The notes: generated by a model not told the origin, from the sequence alone. A DNA stretch of 6,218 nucleotides from Erythrobacter sp. (GCA_030731635.1 JANQTR010000052.1:1-6218), one strand, 5' to 3'. Positions 1-6,180 are shown, counted from the first letter of the stretch. Translations and numbers: made by a program.

Positions 1-446
1 ACACTGCCAACGCCGAAACCGAAATGCGTTGGTTTGGCCAGGAATTGTTCGAACTGGCTGAAACCACCACCGACCGCGCCGCCTACGAAACCGCGCGCGC
101 CAATGCAGTGCGAATCGCCGGGCAGGAAACGCTCGACAAGCTGTTGGCGGATAACAACGTGCAGTTCCTCGTCGCGCCTACGCGCGGGCCGTCGTGGGTC
201 AGCGATCTGGTCAATGGTGACAATTTCAACGGGTCGGTCGGTTTCGGCAGCCCATCGGCGATTGCGGGCTATCCGCACCTGACCGTGCCGATGGGCGCGA
301 TTGAGGGCCTGCCGGTTGGCCTGAGCATCATGGGCGCGAAATGGGACGACCACGGCGTGCTGAAAGCAGGCGCGGCCTACGAAAAAGCGCGGACAGCCAA
401 GCTGCCCGCGCCTTTGTTCAAGCGGTGGGAGCCGACGGGGGAATAA
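1..446 (+). CDS. Amidase-signature family protein, C-terminal part (5' truncated by window edge)
   Basis: The reading frame is open from the left edge (first full codon at base 3) to a TAA stop at 444-446, giving 147 residues. It resembles the C-terminal end of amidase-signature enzymes, which hydrolyse amide bonds with a Ser-cisSer-Lys triad. Supporting features are a region like APTRGPSW (about residues 58-65 of the visible part) and the typical closing block SAIAGYPHLTVPMG...GLPVGLSIMG (about 85-111), followed by a final helix (about 117-130). The catalytic triad and the Gly/Ser-rich signature lie upstream of the window, so activity and substrate cannot be judged. It could be a general amidase or a GatA-like paralogue; the ending does not favour GatA specifically. 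The gene runs convergently toward tig. The family call is good; the specific function is unknown. Confidence 0.85.
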   Translation, partial: TANAETEMRWFGQELFELAETTTDRAAYETARANAVRIAGQETLDKLLADNNVQFLVAPTRGPSWVSDLVNGDNFNGSVGFGSPSAIAGYPHLTVPMGAIEGLPVGLSIMGAKWDDHGVLKAGAAYEKARTAKLPAPLFKRWEPTGE

Positions 447-467
447 TCCCCCGGGCGGCGGCCCTGA

Positions 468-2042
468 TTACTTCTTGGCCGGTGCTTTTTTGGCTGGTGC
501 CTTCTTGGCCGCAGGCTTTTCAGCCGGGGCATCTGCCTTCTTGGCCGGAGCCTTTTTGGCAGCGGGCTTTTCGGCTGCGGCGTCCGCCTTCTTGGCCGGG
601 GCCTTCTTGGCGGCAGGCTTGGCGTCTTCAGCCGGGGCCGCTTCGGCTTCAGCCTTCTTGGCCGGAGCCTTCTTCTTGGCTGCAGCCTTCTTGGGCGCAG
701 GAGCGGCTTCGGTTTCTTCAGCTTCGATCGCAGCCTGAAGCTCCTCAACGGTCACTTCACGCTCCGTCACGGTCGCCTTGTCGAACAGGAAATCGACCAC
801 CTTGTCTTCGTACAATGGCGCGCGTAGCTGGGCAGCGGCCATCGGCTCGGACTGGATATACTGGACGAAGCGTTCGCGATCTTCGGTGCGGTACTGCATC
901 GCGGCCTGCTGGATCAGCATGCCCATTTCCTGCTGGCTCACCTCGACCCCATTGGCCTGACCGATTTCGGACAGCAGCAGGCCCAGACGCACGCGGCGTT
1001 CGGCGATCGCCTTGTATTCGTCCTTCTCTTCGTCGATCTGCTTGAGCGCAGCGGCCGGATCGGCATCATTGGCCGCTTCCTGCTGCAACTGCGCCCAGAT
1101 CTGCGCGAATTCAGCTTCGACCATCGTTTCGGGAACTGCAAAACTGTGCCCAGCGGCCAGTTGATCGAGCAGCGCGCGCTTCATCTGGGTGCGGGTCAGG
1201 CCGGCGGTCTGCTGTTCCAGCTGCGCCTTCATGATCTCACGCAGCTTTTCAAGGCTGTCGAGCCCGAGGCTCTTGGCGAAATCTTCGTCGATCTGGGTTT
1301 CGGTTTCCACCTTCACCGCTTTGACCGTAATGTCGAAGGTGGCTTCCTGGCCGGCCAGGTTCGCAGCCTGATATTCAGCCGGGAAGGTGACGGTGATGGT
1401 CTTTTCGGCACCCGTCTTCACGCCAACCAGCTGTTCTTCAAAACCGGGGATGAAGGTGCCCGAACCCAGCACCAGCGCGGCGTCTTCCGCCTTGCCGCCT
1501 TCGAATTCCACGCCATCCAGCTTGCCGACGAAATCGATGATCAACTGATCACCATCGGCCGCTTTCTTGGTCTTGGCGGCGTCTTTGTAGCTCTTGTTCT
1601 GGCCCGCGATGCCTGCCAGCGCTTCGTCAACCTGCGCATCGGTCACCGGCACCACCAGCTTTTCCAGCGCAATACCGTCTGTGCTAGGGGTTTCGATCAC
1701 CGGAAGCACTTCGAGGCTCACGGTGATCTCCGCGTCCTGCCCTTCGGTGTAATCTTCCTTGAGCCCGATTTCAGGCTGCATTGCCGGGCGCAAGCCTTCG
1801 TCACGCAACAGCTGATCGACAGATTCGCGGATCGTGTCGTTCACGACCTGTGCGTGCAAGGCTTCGCCGTGCATCTTCCTGACGAGGTTGGCGGGCACCT
1901 TGCCCGGGCGGAAACCGGGCATCCGCATCTGCGGCGCAACCTTCTTGATCTCGGCATCGATCTTCGCGGTGAGATCGGTGGCGGGAACGGTGATCAGATA
2001 GGCGCGCTTGAGCCCTTCGTTGACGGTCTGCTTGGTGTGCAT
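468..2042 (-). CDS. tig: Trigger factor (ribosome-bound chaperone and peptidyl-prolyl isomerase) with a Lys/Ala-rich C-terminal tail
   Basis: Trigger factor binds the ribosome near the exit tunnel (uL23) and shields nascent chains. The product is 524 residues, against roughly 430-450 for typical members. The N-terminal ribosome-binding domain has the signature GFRPGKVP at 43-50, with Pro where E. coli has Lys46. The FKBP-type isomerase domain spans about 163-245 (DQLIIDFVGKLDG, GSGTFIPGFEEQL, VTFPAEY). The helical substrate-binding domain runs from about 250 to 441. The excess length is a tail from about 442, rich in Ala (35), Lys (24) and Pro, with near-identical 17-residue repeats. I chose the ATG at 2040-2042 because the family's N-terminus begins there. 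The frame stays open further upstream only by reading through tRNA-Leu. No clear Shine-Dalgarno sequence precedes this ATG. The call is very secure; the tail's role is unknown. Confidence 0.97.
   Translation of the reverse strand: MHTKQTVNEGLKRAYLITVPATDLTAKIDAEIKKVAPQMRMPGFRPGKVPANLVRKMHGEALHAQVVNDTIRESVDQLLRDEGLRPAMQPEIGLKEDYTEGQDAEITVSLEVLPVIETPSTDGIALEKLVVPVTDAQVDEALAGIAGQNKSYKDAAKTKKAADGDQLIIDFVGKLDGVEFEGGKAEDAALVLGSGTFIPGFEEQLVGVKTGAEKTITVTFPAEYQAANLAGQEATFDITVKAVKVETETQIDEDFAKSLGLDSLEKLREIMKAQLEQQTAGLTRTQMKRALLDQLAAGHSFAVPETMVEAEFAQIWAQLQQEAANDADPAAALKQIDEEKDEYKAIAERRVRLGLLLSEIGQANGVEVSQQEMGMLIQQAAMQYRTEDRERFVQYIQSEPMAAAQLRAPLYEDKVVDFLFDKATVTEREVTVEELQAAIEAEETEAAPAPKKAAAKKKAPAKKAEAEAAPAEDAKPAAKKAPAKKADAAAEKPAAKKAPAKKADAPAEKPAAKKAPAKKAPAKK
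471..620 (-). repeat. Tandem 51-bp coding repeat in the 3' end of tig
   Basis: Read on the minus strand, three successive units encode KPAAKKAPAKKADAAAE (570-620), KPAAKKAPAKKADAPAE (519-569) and KPAAKKAPAKKAPAKK (471-518, 48 bp, ending at the stop). A degenerate earlier Lys/Ala segment precedes them (about 621-715). The copies differ at several third codon positions, for example AAG versus AAA, so the protein repeat is better conserved than the DNA. This suggests an old duplication under protein-level selection, or gradual unit turnover. Confidence 0.9.
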
Positions 2043-2066
2043 GGGGACTGTTCTGAAGCCTTCTTG

Positions 2067-2107
2067 CCAAAAATTCGGTAAGCCGGACTGGTTCGGGGCG
2101 AATTTGG
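2067..2107 (-). other. Inverted repeat spanning the tRNA-Leu trailer and tig leader
   Basis: On the minus strand CCAAATTCG (2107-2099, including the tRNA's encoded CCA) is complementary to CGAATTTTTGG (2077-2067) apart from two extra T residues. The arms enclose 21 bases. The U-run lies inside the second arm rather than after the stem, so it is not a classical terminator. It might be a processing structure or simply chance. Confidence 0.35.
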
Positions 2108-2189
2108 TGCGGGCGAAGGGACTCGAACCCCCACATCTTGCGATACCAGAACCTAAATCTGGCGCGTCTACCAATTTCGCCACGCCCGC
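2105..2189 (-). tRNA. tRNA-Leu, anticodon UAG
   Basis: The 85-nt minus-strand sequence folds as a class II tRNA. The acceptor GCGGGCG (2183-2189) pairs with CGCCCGC (2109-2115), followed by discriminator A and an encoded CCA (2105-2107). The D-arm is GCG...CGC with a GG-containing loop. The anticodon stem CCAGA/UCUGG encloses loop UUUAGGU, giving anticodon UAG (2153-2155). A 13-nt variable arm (UAUCGCAAGAUGU), typical of leucine tRNAs, is followed by T-loop UUCGAGU. It decodes CUN codons, mainly CUA and CUG. It lies 62 bases upstream of tig on the same strand, so a shared primary transcript is possible. No integrase gene or duplicated attachment site is visible near it. Confidence 0.97.
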
Positions 2190-2251
2190 ATGCCCGAACG
2201 AAGCCGCGCGGGGAAACCGGCTAAGGCACCCCGCGCGTATTAGCGAGCGCC

Positions 2252-2278
2252 CTTATCCCGCTCCGCGCAAAAGGGCAA
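2252..2278 (-). promoter_or_regulatory. Candidate promoter for tRNA-Leu (and perhaps tig)
   Basis: Reading the minus strand, TTGCCC (2278-2273) could be a -35 element and GATAAG (2257-2252) a -10 element, with a short 15-base spacer. The start would be near 2245, giving a leader of about 55 nt before the tRNA. Both matches are partial and the spacing is not ideal, so this is tentative. Confidence 0.25.
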
Positions 2279-2313
2279 GCGCAACACGCTTGAAGGCTGG
2301 CGGTTTGACGATT

Positions 2314-2640
2314 ATGAGCGCGCAAATGAACGACGAAACCCCCGAACTCGCCCCTGCGCCCACCACCACAGGTGCTGACACGCCGCCCGATCACTTGTCG
2401 GTCAATCCGCGCAGTCCACATTTCAATGGCGAGTTGCTGCAACGCGGGGTTGGCATACGGTTCAAGGACCGGGTGCGCACCGATATCGAGGAATATTCGA
2501 TTTCCGAAGGCTGGGTGCGTGTGCAAGCGGGCAAGAGCCTTGACCGCAAGGGTCAGCCTTTGACGATCAAGATCACTGGCCCGGTTGAAGCCTGGTACGA
2601 AGATCTCGGCGAAAACCCGCCCATCGCCCGCAAGGACTAA
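2314..2640 (+). CDS. DUF3297 family protein
   Basis: This is a small soluble protein of 108 residues with no signal peptide or membrane segment. Residues 1-25 are a low-complexity Pro/Thr/Ala leader. The conserved DUF3297 domain covers about 26-97, recognisable from DHLSVNPRSPHF (26-37), GIRFKDRVRTDIEEYSISEGW (about 47-67) and the Lys-rich AGKSLDRKGQPLTIKITG (72-89). The family is widespread in Proteobacteria; I know of no established biochemical function. I chose ATG 2314; ATG 2326, four codons downstream, is equally possible, and neither has a strong Shine-Dalgarno sequence (a GAAGG at 2292-2296 is 17 bases from the first). The frame extends upstream to 2008 only by reading antisense across tRNA-Leu, so that part is excluded. 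It lies 62 bases before der in the same direction, so co-transcription is possible. Confidence 0.88.
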   Translation: MSAQMNDETPELAPAPTTTGADTPPDHLSVNPRSPHFNGELLQRGVGIRFKDRVRTDIEEYSISEGWVRVQAGKSLDRKGQPLTIKITGPVEAWYEDLGENPPIARKD

Positions 2641-2702
2641 GCACCCACTGCTACCCCGTCGCGCTTGCCAAACCGGGCGATTGCGCCCACTTGGCGGCGA
2701 TT

Positions 2703-4115
2703 ATGCCCCTCTTGGAAAAACCCACTGTCGTCATCATCGGCCGCCCCAATGTCGGCAAGTCCACGCTGTTCAACCGGCTGGTGGGCAAAAAACTTGCGCT
2801 GGTCGATGATCAGCCCGGGGTAACGCGCGACCGGCGCATGGGCGATGCCGACATCGCAGGCCTGCATTTCACCGTGGTCGACACCGCCGGGTGGGAGGAC
2901 GAAGACGCCCACACCCTGCCCGGCCGGATGCGAATCCAGACTGAGGCGAGCCTCGAGGGTGCCGATGCCGCACTGTTCGTGGTCGATGCCCGCGCCGGGC
3001 TCACCCCGCTTGACGAAGAAATCGGCCGCTATCTGCGCGAACAGGAAGTGCCGGTGGTGGTGGTCGCCAACAAGGCCGAAGGATCAGCGGGTGAACACGG
3101 CGTGCTCGAATCCTACGCGCTGGGGCTTGGTGATCCAGTGCCCTTGTCAGCAGAGCACGGAGAAGGCATCGCCGATCTGTTCGGCGGGCTGTTTCCGATC
3201 ATCGGCAACAAGGCCGATCTCTTCGAAGAAGCGCAGGAAATCGAAGCAGCCTATGCCGCCGCGATGGACGAGGAAGATCGGCCGGCCGGGCCGCTGAAGC
3301 TCGCCATCGTGGGACGGCCCAATGCGGGCAAATCAACCCTGATCAACCGCCTGCTGGGCGAAGACCGGCTGCTGACCGGCCCAGAGGCCGGGATTACCCG
3401 CGATTCGATTGCAATCGACTGGAACTGGACCGATCCGAGAACGGGTGAGAAGCGCGAAATTCGCCTGATCGACACGGCTGGGATGCGCAAGAAAAAGAAC
3501 GTCACCGAAAAGCTCGAAAAGCTCTCGGTCGCGGACGCACGCCGGGCGGTCGATTTTGCCGAGGTGGTGGTGTTGCTGCTCGATGCGACTCAGGGGCTAG
3601 AACACCAGGACCTCAAGATTGCCAGCCATGTCCTCGAAGAAGGCCGCGCGCTGATGATCGCGATCAACAAGTGGGACGTGGCCGAAGGCGCCAGCAAACT
3701 GTTCAACGGCATTCGCGGCGCATTGGACGATGGGCTGGCACAGGTGCGCGGGTTGCCGCTGTTCGCCGTCAGCGCCAAGACCGGCAAAGGCCTCGACCAG
3801 ATGTTGTGCGGCGCATTCGATCTGCGCGATGCATGGTCAAAGCGCGTCTCCACCGCCGCCCTCAACCGTTGGTTCGACGATGCGCTGGAAGCCAATCCGC
3901 CGCCTGCCCCCGGCGGCAAGCGAATCAAGCTGCGTTACATCACCCAGGCTGGCACCCGCCCGCCGCGCTTCGTGATCTTCGGCAGCCGCCTTGATATGCT
4001 GCCCACCAGTTACGAACGCTATCTGGTGAACGGCATCCGCGCCAAGCTGGGCTTTGACGCCGTGCCCGTGCGCGTCACGCTCAAGACCAACAAGAACCCT
4101 TACGCCAAGGACTGA
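2703..4115 (+). CDS. der: Ribosome-assembly GTPase Der (EngA), two tandem G domains
   Basis: Der is an essential GTPase in late 50S ribosomal subunit maturation. The 470-residue product shows the diagnostic tandem layout. G domain 1 has P-loop GRPNVGKS (13-20), switch I PGVTRDR (38-44), DTAGW (60-64), NKAE (123-126) and SAEHGEG (149-155). An acidic linker (about 172-194) leads to G domain 2: GRPNAGKS (204-211), PGITRDS (229-235), DTAGMRKK (257-264), NKWD (322-325) and SAKTGKG (357-363). A C-terminal KH-like domain (about 364-470) ends with NKNPYAKD. I chose ATG 2703 because it places the P-loop at the usual distance from the start; an in-frame TTG at 2691 would add only four residues. No strong Shine-Dalgarno sequence is present. 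The NKAE motif replaces NKxD, which I recall as usual in alphaproteobacterial Der. Eleven bases separate it from the next gene. Confidence 0.98.
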   Translation: MPLLEKPTVVIIGRPNVGKSTLFNRLVGKKLALVDDQPGVTRDRRMGDADIAGLHFTVVDTAGWEDEDAHTLPGRMRIQTEASLEGADAALFVVDARAGLTPLDEEIGRYLREQEVPVVVVANKAEGSAGEHGVLESYALGLGDPVPLSAEHGEGIADLFGGLFPIIGNKADLFEEAQEIEAAYAAAMDEEDRPAGPLKLAIVGRPNAGKSTLINRLLGEDRLLTGPEAGITRDSIAIDWNWTDPRTGEKREIRLIDTAGMRKKKNVTEKLEKLSVADARRAVDFAEVVVLLLDATQGLEHQDLKIASHVLEEGRALMIAINKWDVAEGASKLFNGIRGALDDGLAQVRGLPLFAVSAKTGKGLDQMLCGAFDLRDAWSKRVSTAALNRWFDDALEANPPPAPGGKRIKLRYITQAGTRPPRFVIFGSRLDMLPTSYERYLVNGIRAKLGFDAVPVRVTLKTNKNPYAKD

Positions 4116-4126
4116 GAGCGCCAGCG

Positions 4127-4729
4127 ATGAGCGATGGCTTGACAAGCGAAGGCTTGCTGAAGTTTGCGGCCATCGCGGCGTTCGGCCTTGCCGCCTGTCT
4201 GCTGGCGCTGATCGCCCGTCACAGCAACCGCCGCGCGCGCGCAGGCGCGGGAGCCTTGGAGGCCGATCTTGCCAGCGGGCGCATCGTCCTTAGCGGCTGG
4301 AGCGCGGCCGAAGCGCGGGACATCATAGCCGACTTCGCCAAGCTTTATGGTCTGGGCGCAGAGACCTTCGCCATCTCGGGCGAAGGCCCTGTGGTGCAGG
4401 TGACATGGAAGCGCCCCGTCACCGCCAACACTGCGCTCTACCTCGTCAACTACCTCACCTATCCCGCTAATCGCGATCTGTCCGGTAGACAGGCCGTGGC
4501 GGTGGGCGTGATCCCGGTTCCCGCCAGCGTCGCCCCCGCTGGCGTGGCCCCCGGAACCCTCGCCAAGATCTTCGTGCCCGAGAGCGATACCGAACACGAT
4601 CTCGTCCACGCACTCACCACCGGTGGCCGCACCTTCCGCATCAGCTTTACCCGCATGGCGTGGGAGGCAATCGCGGCAGCGCGCGCGCCGTCGCTGGTGG
4701 AGCAGGTCGCTTTCAAGGACACCCCATGA
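4127..4729 (+). CDS. Conserved-looking hypothetical protein with one N-terminal membrane helix
   Basis: I do not recognise this 200-residue protein. It has a hydrophobic segment at about 11-30 (FAAIAAFGLAACLLALIA) followed at once by RHSNRRAR. By the positive-inside rule this predicts a single anchor with the remaining ~165 residues in the cytoplasm. An uncleaved signal anchor fits better than a lipoprotein or secretion signal: Cys24 lies inside the helix without a convincing lipobox. The soluble part looks like a mixed alpha/beta domain, with a helix at about 59-74, strand-like stretches near 80-95 and 122-131, and a Pro/Ala-rich turn at 130-143. ATG 4127 lies 11 bases after der's stop, with a weak GAGAG at 4114-4118. 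Its stop overlaps the next start as ATGA. Coding is well supported by this spacing; the function is unknown. Confidence 0.85.
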   Translation: MSDGLTSEGLLKFAAIAAFGLAACLLALIARHSNRRARAGAGALEADLASGRIVLSGWSAAEARDIIADFAKLYGLGAETFAISGEGPVVQVTWKRPVTANTALYLVNYLTYPANRDLSGRQAVAVGVIPVPASVAPAGVAPGTLAKIFVPESDTEHDLVHALTTGGRTFRISFTRMAWEAIAAARAPSLVEQVAFKDTP

Positions 4730-5226
4730 CGCTCCCCGATATCCTCGCCGCCGCCGCCGCCGCGCCTGCGCACACGCCCTTCGCCTTCGAAATCATCGAG
4801 CGCACCGCCTCTACCCCGCGCGTGCAGCAGGTGGTGCAATTGAGCCTTGCGCCTGCCTTCCTGCTCAGCGGCATCGGGGCGGTGATGAATGTCATCATGA
4901 GCCGGATGATCTGGATCGCCCAGCGGATCGAGAAGATCGAGGACACCAGCGAAGGCCATCGCACCGAACGGCAGGAGCGCGAAATCGGCTGGCTCCTGCG
5001 CCGTCGCCGGCTGATGCAGGGCGCGATCATGTTTTCGACCGCAGCGGCGGTGATGATCAGTCTGGTAATCGGGATGCTCTTTATCTCGGCCTACATCACC
5101 GCGCAGATCGGCACATTGATCGCGTTTCTGTGGGTGCTGACAATGGCGTTACTGGTTATGGGTCTCGGGTTTTTCCTGCTGGAAACCCGGCTTGCAGCCC
5201 AAGGTGCAAGACCGCCAAAAAATTAG
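4726..5226 (+). CDS. DUF2721 family integral membrane protein
   Basis: This 166-residue protein has three predicted membrane helices at about 37-58, 99-120 and 126-152. The cytoplasmic-looking loop between the first two is highly charged (about 65-96, with a run RRRR at 92-95). The segment VVQLSLAPAFLLSGIGAVMNVIMSR followed by a basic/acidic helix is the hallmark I associate with DUF2721, a family without known function. The start ATG 4726 overlaps the TGA stop of the preceding gene (ATGA). It also has a good Shine-Dalgarno AAGGA at 4715-4719 with a 6-base spacer, which makes translational coupling likely. The open frame extends upstream to 4660, but that stretch lies inside the previous gene. 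It is the last gene of the rightward block and is followed by a strong terminator. Confidence 0.85.
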   Translation: MTLPDILAAAAAAPAHTPFAFEIIERTASTPRVQQVVQLSLAPAFLLSGIGAVMNVIMSRMIWIAQRIEKIEDTSEGHRTERQEREIGWLLRRRRLMQGAIMFSTAAAVMISLVIGMLFISAYITAQIGTLIAFLWVLTMALLVMGLGFFLLETRLAAQGARPPKN

Positions 5227-5240
5227 GCCAAGGCGCCTGC

Positions 5241-5280
5241 AAAAAAGGGGCAGCGCCGCGCTGGCCCTGCCCCTTTTTTT
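5241..5280. terminator. Rho-independent terminator, probably bidirectional
   Basis: GGGGCAG (5247-5253) pairs with CTGCCCC (5267-5273), and inner GCC (5255-5257) pairs with GGC (5263-5265) around loop GCGCT. The stem is flanked by six A residues on the left (5241-5246) and seven T residues on the right (5274-5280). The T-run therefore follows the hairpin whichever strand is transcribed. It lies 14 bases after the DUF2721 stop and 40 bases beyond the bfr stop, between convergent genes. Confidence 0.93.
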
Positions 5281-5320
5281 ATTACCCTGACGGCAAGCCC
5301 TTAGGCCCCGCGCGCGCTGA

Positions 5321-5803
5321 TCATTTTTCTCCGGCCGCCGCGCTCTGCATCTGGACGTAATTTTGCAGGCCCATCCGATCAATCAGATCAAACTGGGTTT
5401 CGAGGAAGTCGACATGCTCTTCCTCATTCTTGAGAATGTAGGCGAACAGGTCGCGGCTGACATAGTCGCGCACGCTTTCGCAATGCTCAATCGCGTCGCG
5501 AAGCAGCGGGATCGCGTCGTTCTCAAGCGCCATGTCGGCCTTGAGCACTTCTTCGACTGTCTCGCCGACCTTGAGTTTGTGAATCGCCTGGAAATTGGGC
5601 AGCGCATCGAGGAAGAGGATGCGTTCGGCCAGTTTGTCGGCGTGCTCCATTTCCTCGATTGATTCGTGCCGTTCATAGGCGGCGAGCTTTTTGAGGCCCC
5701 AGTTGTCGAGCACGCGGTAATGCAGCCAGTACTGGTTGATCGCCGTCAGCTCATTGGTGAGCGCGGCGTTCAGAAAATCGATAACTTTGGGGTCGCCCTT
5801 CAT
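5321..5803 (-). CDS. bfr: Bacterioferritin (haem-containing iron-storage ferritin)
   Basis: Bacterioferritin assembles into a 24-subunit cytoplasmic shell that oxidises Fe(II) and stores it as a ferric mineral. The 160-residue product matches the family's usual length (about 158). All di-iron ferroxidase ligands are present at canonical positions: Glu18, Glu51, His54, Glu94, Glu127 and His130. Met52, the haem ligand at the subunit dimer interface, is also present, so this is a haem-type Bfr rather than a Dps or FtnA. The start ATG (5801-5803) has a near-perfect Shine-Dalgarno AAGGAG (5811-5816) with a 7-base spacer. It lies 147 bases downstream of bfd on the same strand, as in other bfd-bfr pairs, and converges on the DUF2721 gene across a shared terminator. 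Confidence 0.98.
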   Translation of the reverse strand: MKGDPKVIDFLNAALTNELTAINQYWLHYRVLDNWGLKKLAAYERHESIEEMEHADKLAERILFLDALPNFQAIHKLKVGETVEEVLKADMALENDAIPLLRDAIEHCESVRDYVSRDLFAYILKNEEEHVDFLETQFDLIDRMGLQNYVQMQSAAAGEK

Positions 5804-5950
5804 GGGGATGCTCCTTGCGCAATATCAAAGCCGGCGTGCGGCATTGCGTGGCAGATACACGCTACTGGGGCCGGTCCGCAAGGGCCGTTCAATAAAATCA
5901 CTTTGTGAATCAGCAGCTTGCGAGACGTTCGCAATCGCGCTTTGAGGGCA
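5804..5950 (-). promoter_or_regulatory. bfd-bfr intergenic spacer with an inverted repeat
   Basis: This 147-base spacer contains a perfect 6-bp inverted repeat with a 5-base centre, TTGCGA-N5-TCGCAA (5918-5934), 17 bases beyond the bfd stop. No T-run follows, so it is not a standard terminator. It could be an operator, an RNA-processing hairpin or chance. The bfr ribosome binding site is at 5811-5816. I could not identify a convincing separate bfr promoter; the spacer is long enough to hold one. Confidence 0.4.
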
Positions 5951-6142
5951 CTATACTGCGAATATTTCGCAGCAAGCCGCTGCGCGCTCCGCGTCGATGA
6001 TTTCCTGCGCTTCCTCAAGGCATTGCCCGCAATTGGGCCGCTTGCCGAGCGTAGCATAGGTCGCTTCGGCGTCGCCTTTGCAACACAGTGCCGCCTTGCG
6101 CAGGTCGGTTTCGCGAATTGCATTGCAGATACAAATGTACAT
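5951..6142 (-). CDS. bfd: Bacterioferritin-associated ferredoxin, [2Fe-2S]
   Basis: Bfd binds bacterioferritin and passes electrons through its [2Fe-2S] cluster to the stored ferric mineral, releasing iron when it is scarce. The 63-residue product begins MYICICN and has cluster ligands Cys4, Cys6, Cys38 and Cys41. The pattern CxC-X31-CxxC is identical to E. coli Bfd, and the helical EEAQEIID segment follows. I chose ATG 6140-6142 because it aligns with the family N-terminus. The frame is open upstream to 6208 but that stretch holds the promoter and Fur box. An AGGAG lies 13 bases upstream of the ATG, longer than ideal spacing. Unusually, there are two additional adjacent cysteine pairs, Cys20-Cys21 and Cys57-Cys58. 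It lies upstream of bfr on the same strand. Confidence 0.95.
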   Translation of the reverse strand: MYICICNAIRETDLRKAALCCKGDAEATYATLGKRPNCGQCLEEAQEIIDAERAAACCEIFAV

Positions 6143-6180
6143 AGGCGCCGAATCACTCCTGCGAAGCGTTTGCAGAAACG

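Noticed and set aside
453..464. GGGC-GGCG-GCCC hairpin between the amidase and tig stops
   Set aside because: Only a 4-bp stem with no T-run on either side; insufficient for a terminator call.
486..491. Run of six A residues (minus strand) near the end of tig as a possible slippage site
   Set aside because: The run reads as AAA AAA codons, not in the phase of a classical -1 slippery heptamer, and lies only a few codons before the stop.
341..1045. Long low-complexity open frames on both strands over the 3' part of tig, some rich in Arg/Pro, Trp/Pro or Ala/Phe
   Set aside because: They are other-frame readings of the Lys/Ala repeat tail and neighbouring tig sequence; repetition makes every frame repetitive.
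1146..2081. Long plus-strand open frame of 311 codons
   Set aside because: It is the antisense shadow of tig, whose protein is unmistakable; the antisense product resembles no family I recognise and is explained by high GC content.
2105..2189. tRNA-Leu as an integration site for a mobile element
   Set aside because: No integrase, no direct repeat of the tRNA end and no foreign composition are visible in the window.
2008..2313. Upstream in-frame extension of the DUF3297 gene
   Set aside because: It crosses the tig 5' end and reads antisense through tRNA-Leu; the family domain begins well after ATG 2314.
2675..2688. GGGCG-ATTG-CGCCC stem-loop ahead of der
   Set aside because: A 5-bp GC stem is common by chance at this base composition and has no U-run or other context.
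5897..5909. TCAC-TTT-GTGA element followed by a T-rich stretch on the minus strand, as a bfd terminator
   Set aside because: The stem is only 4 bp and the T-stretch is interrupted; too weak to call.
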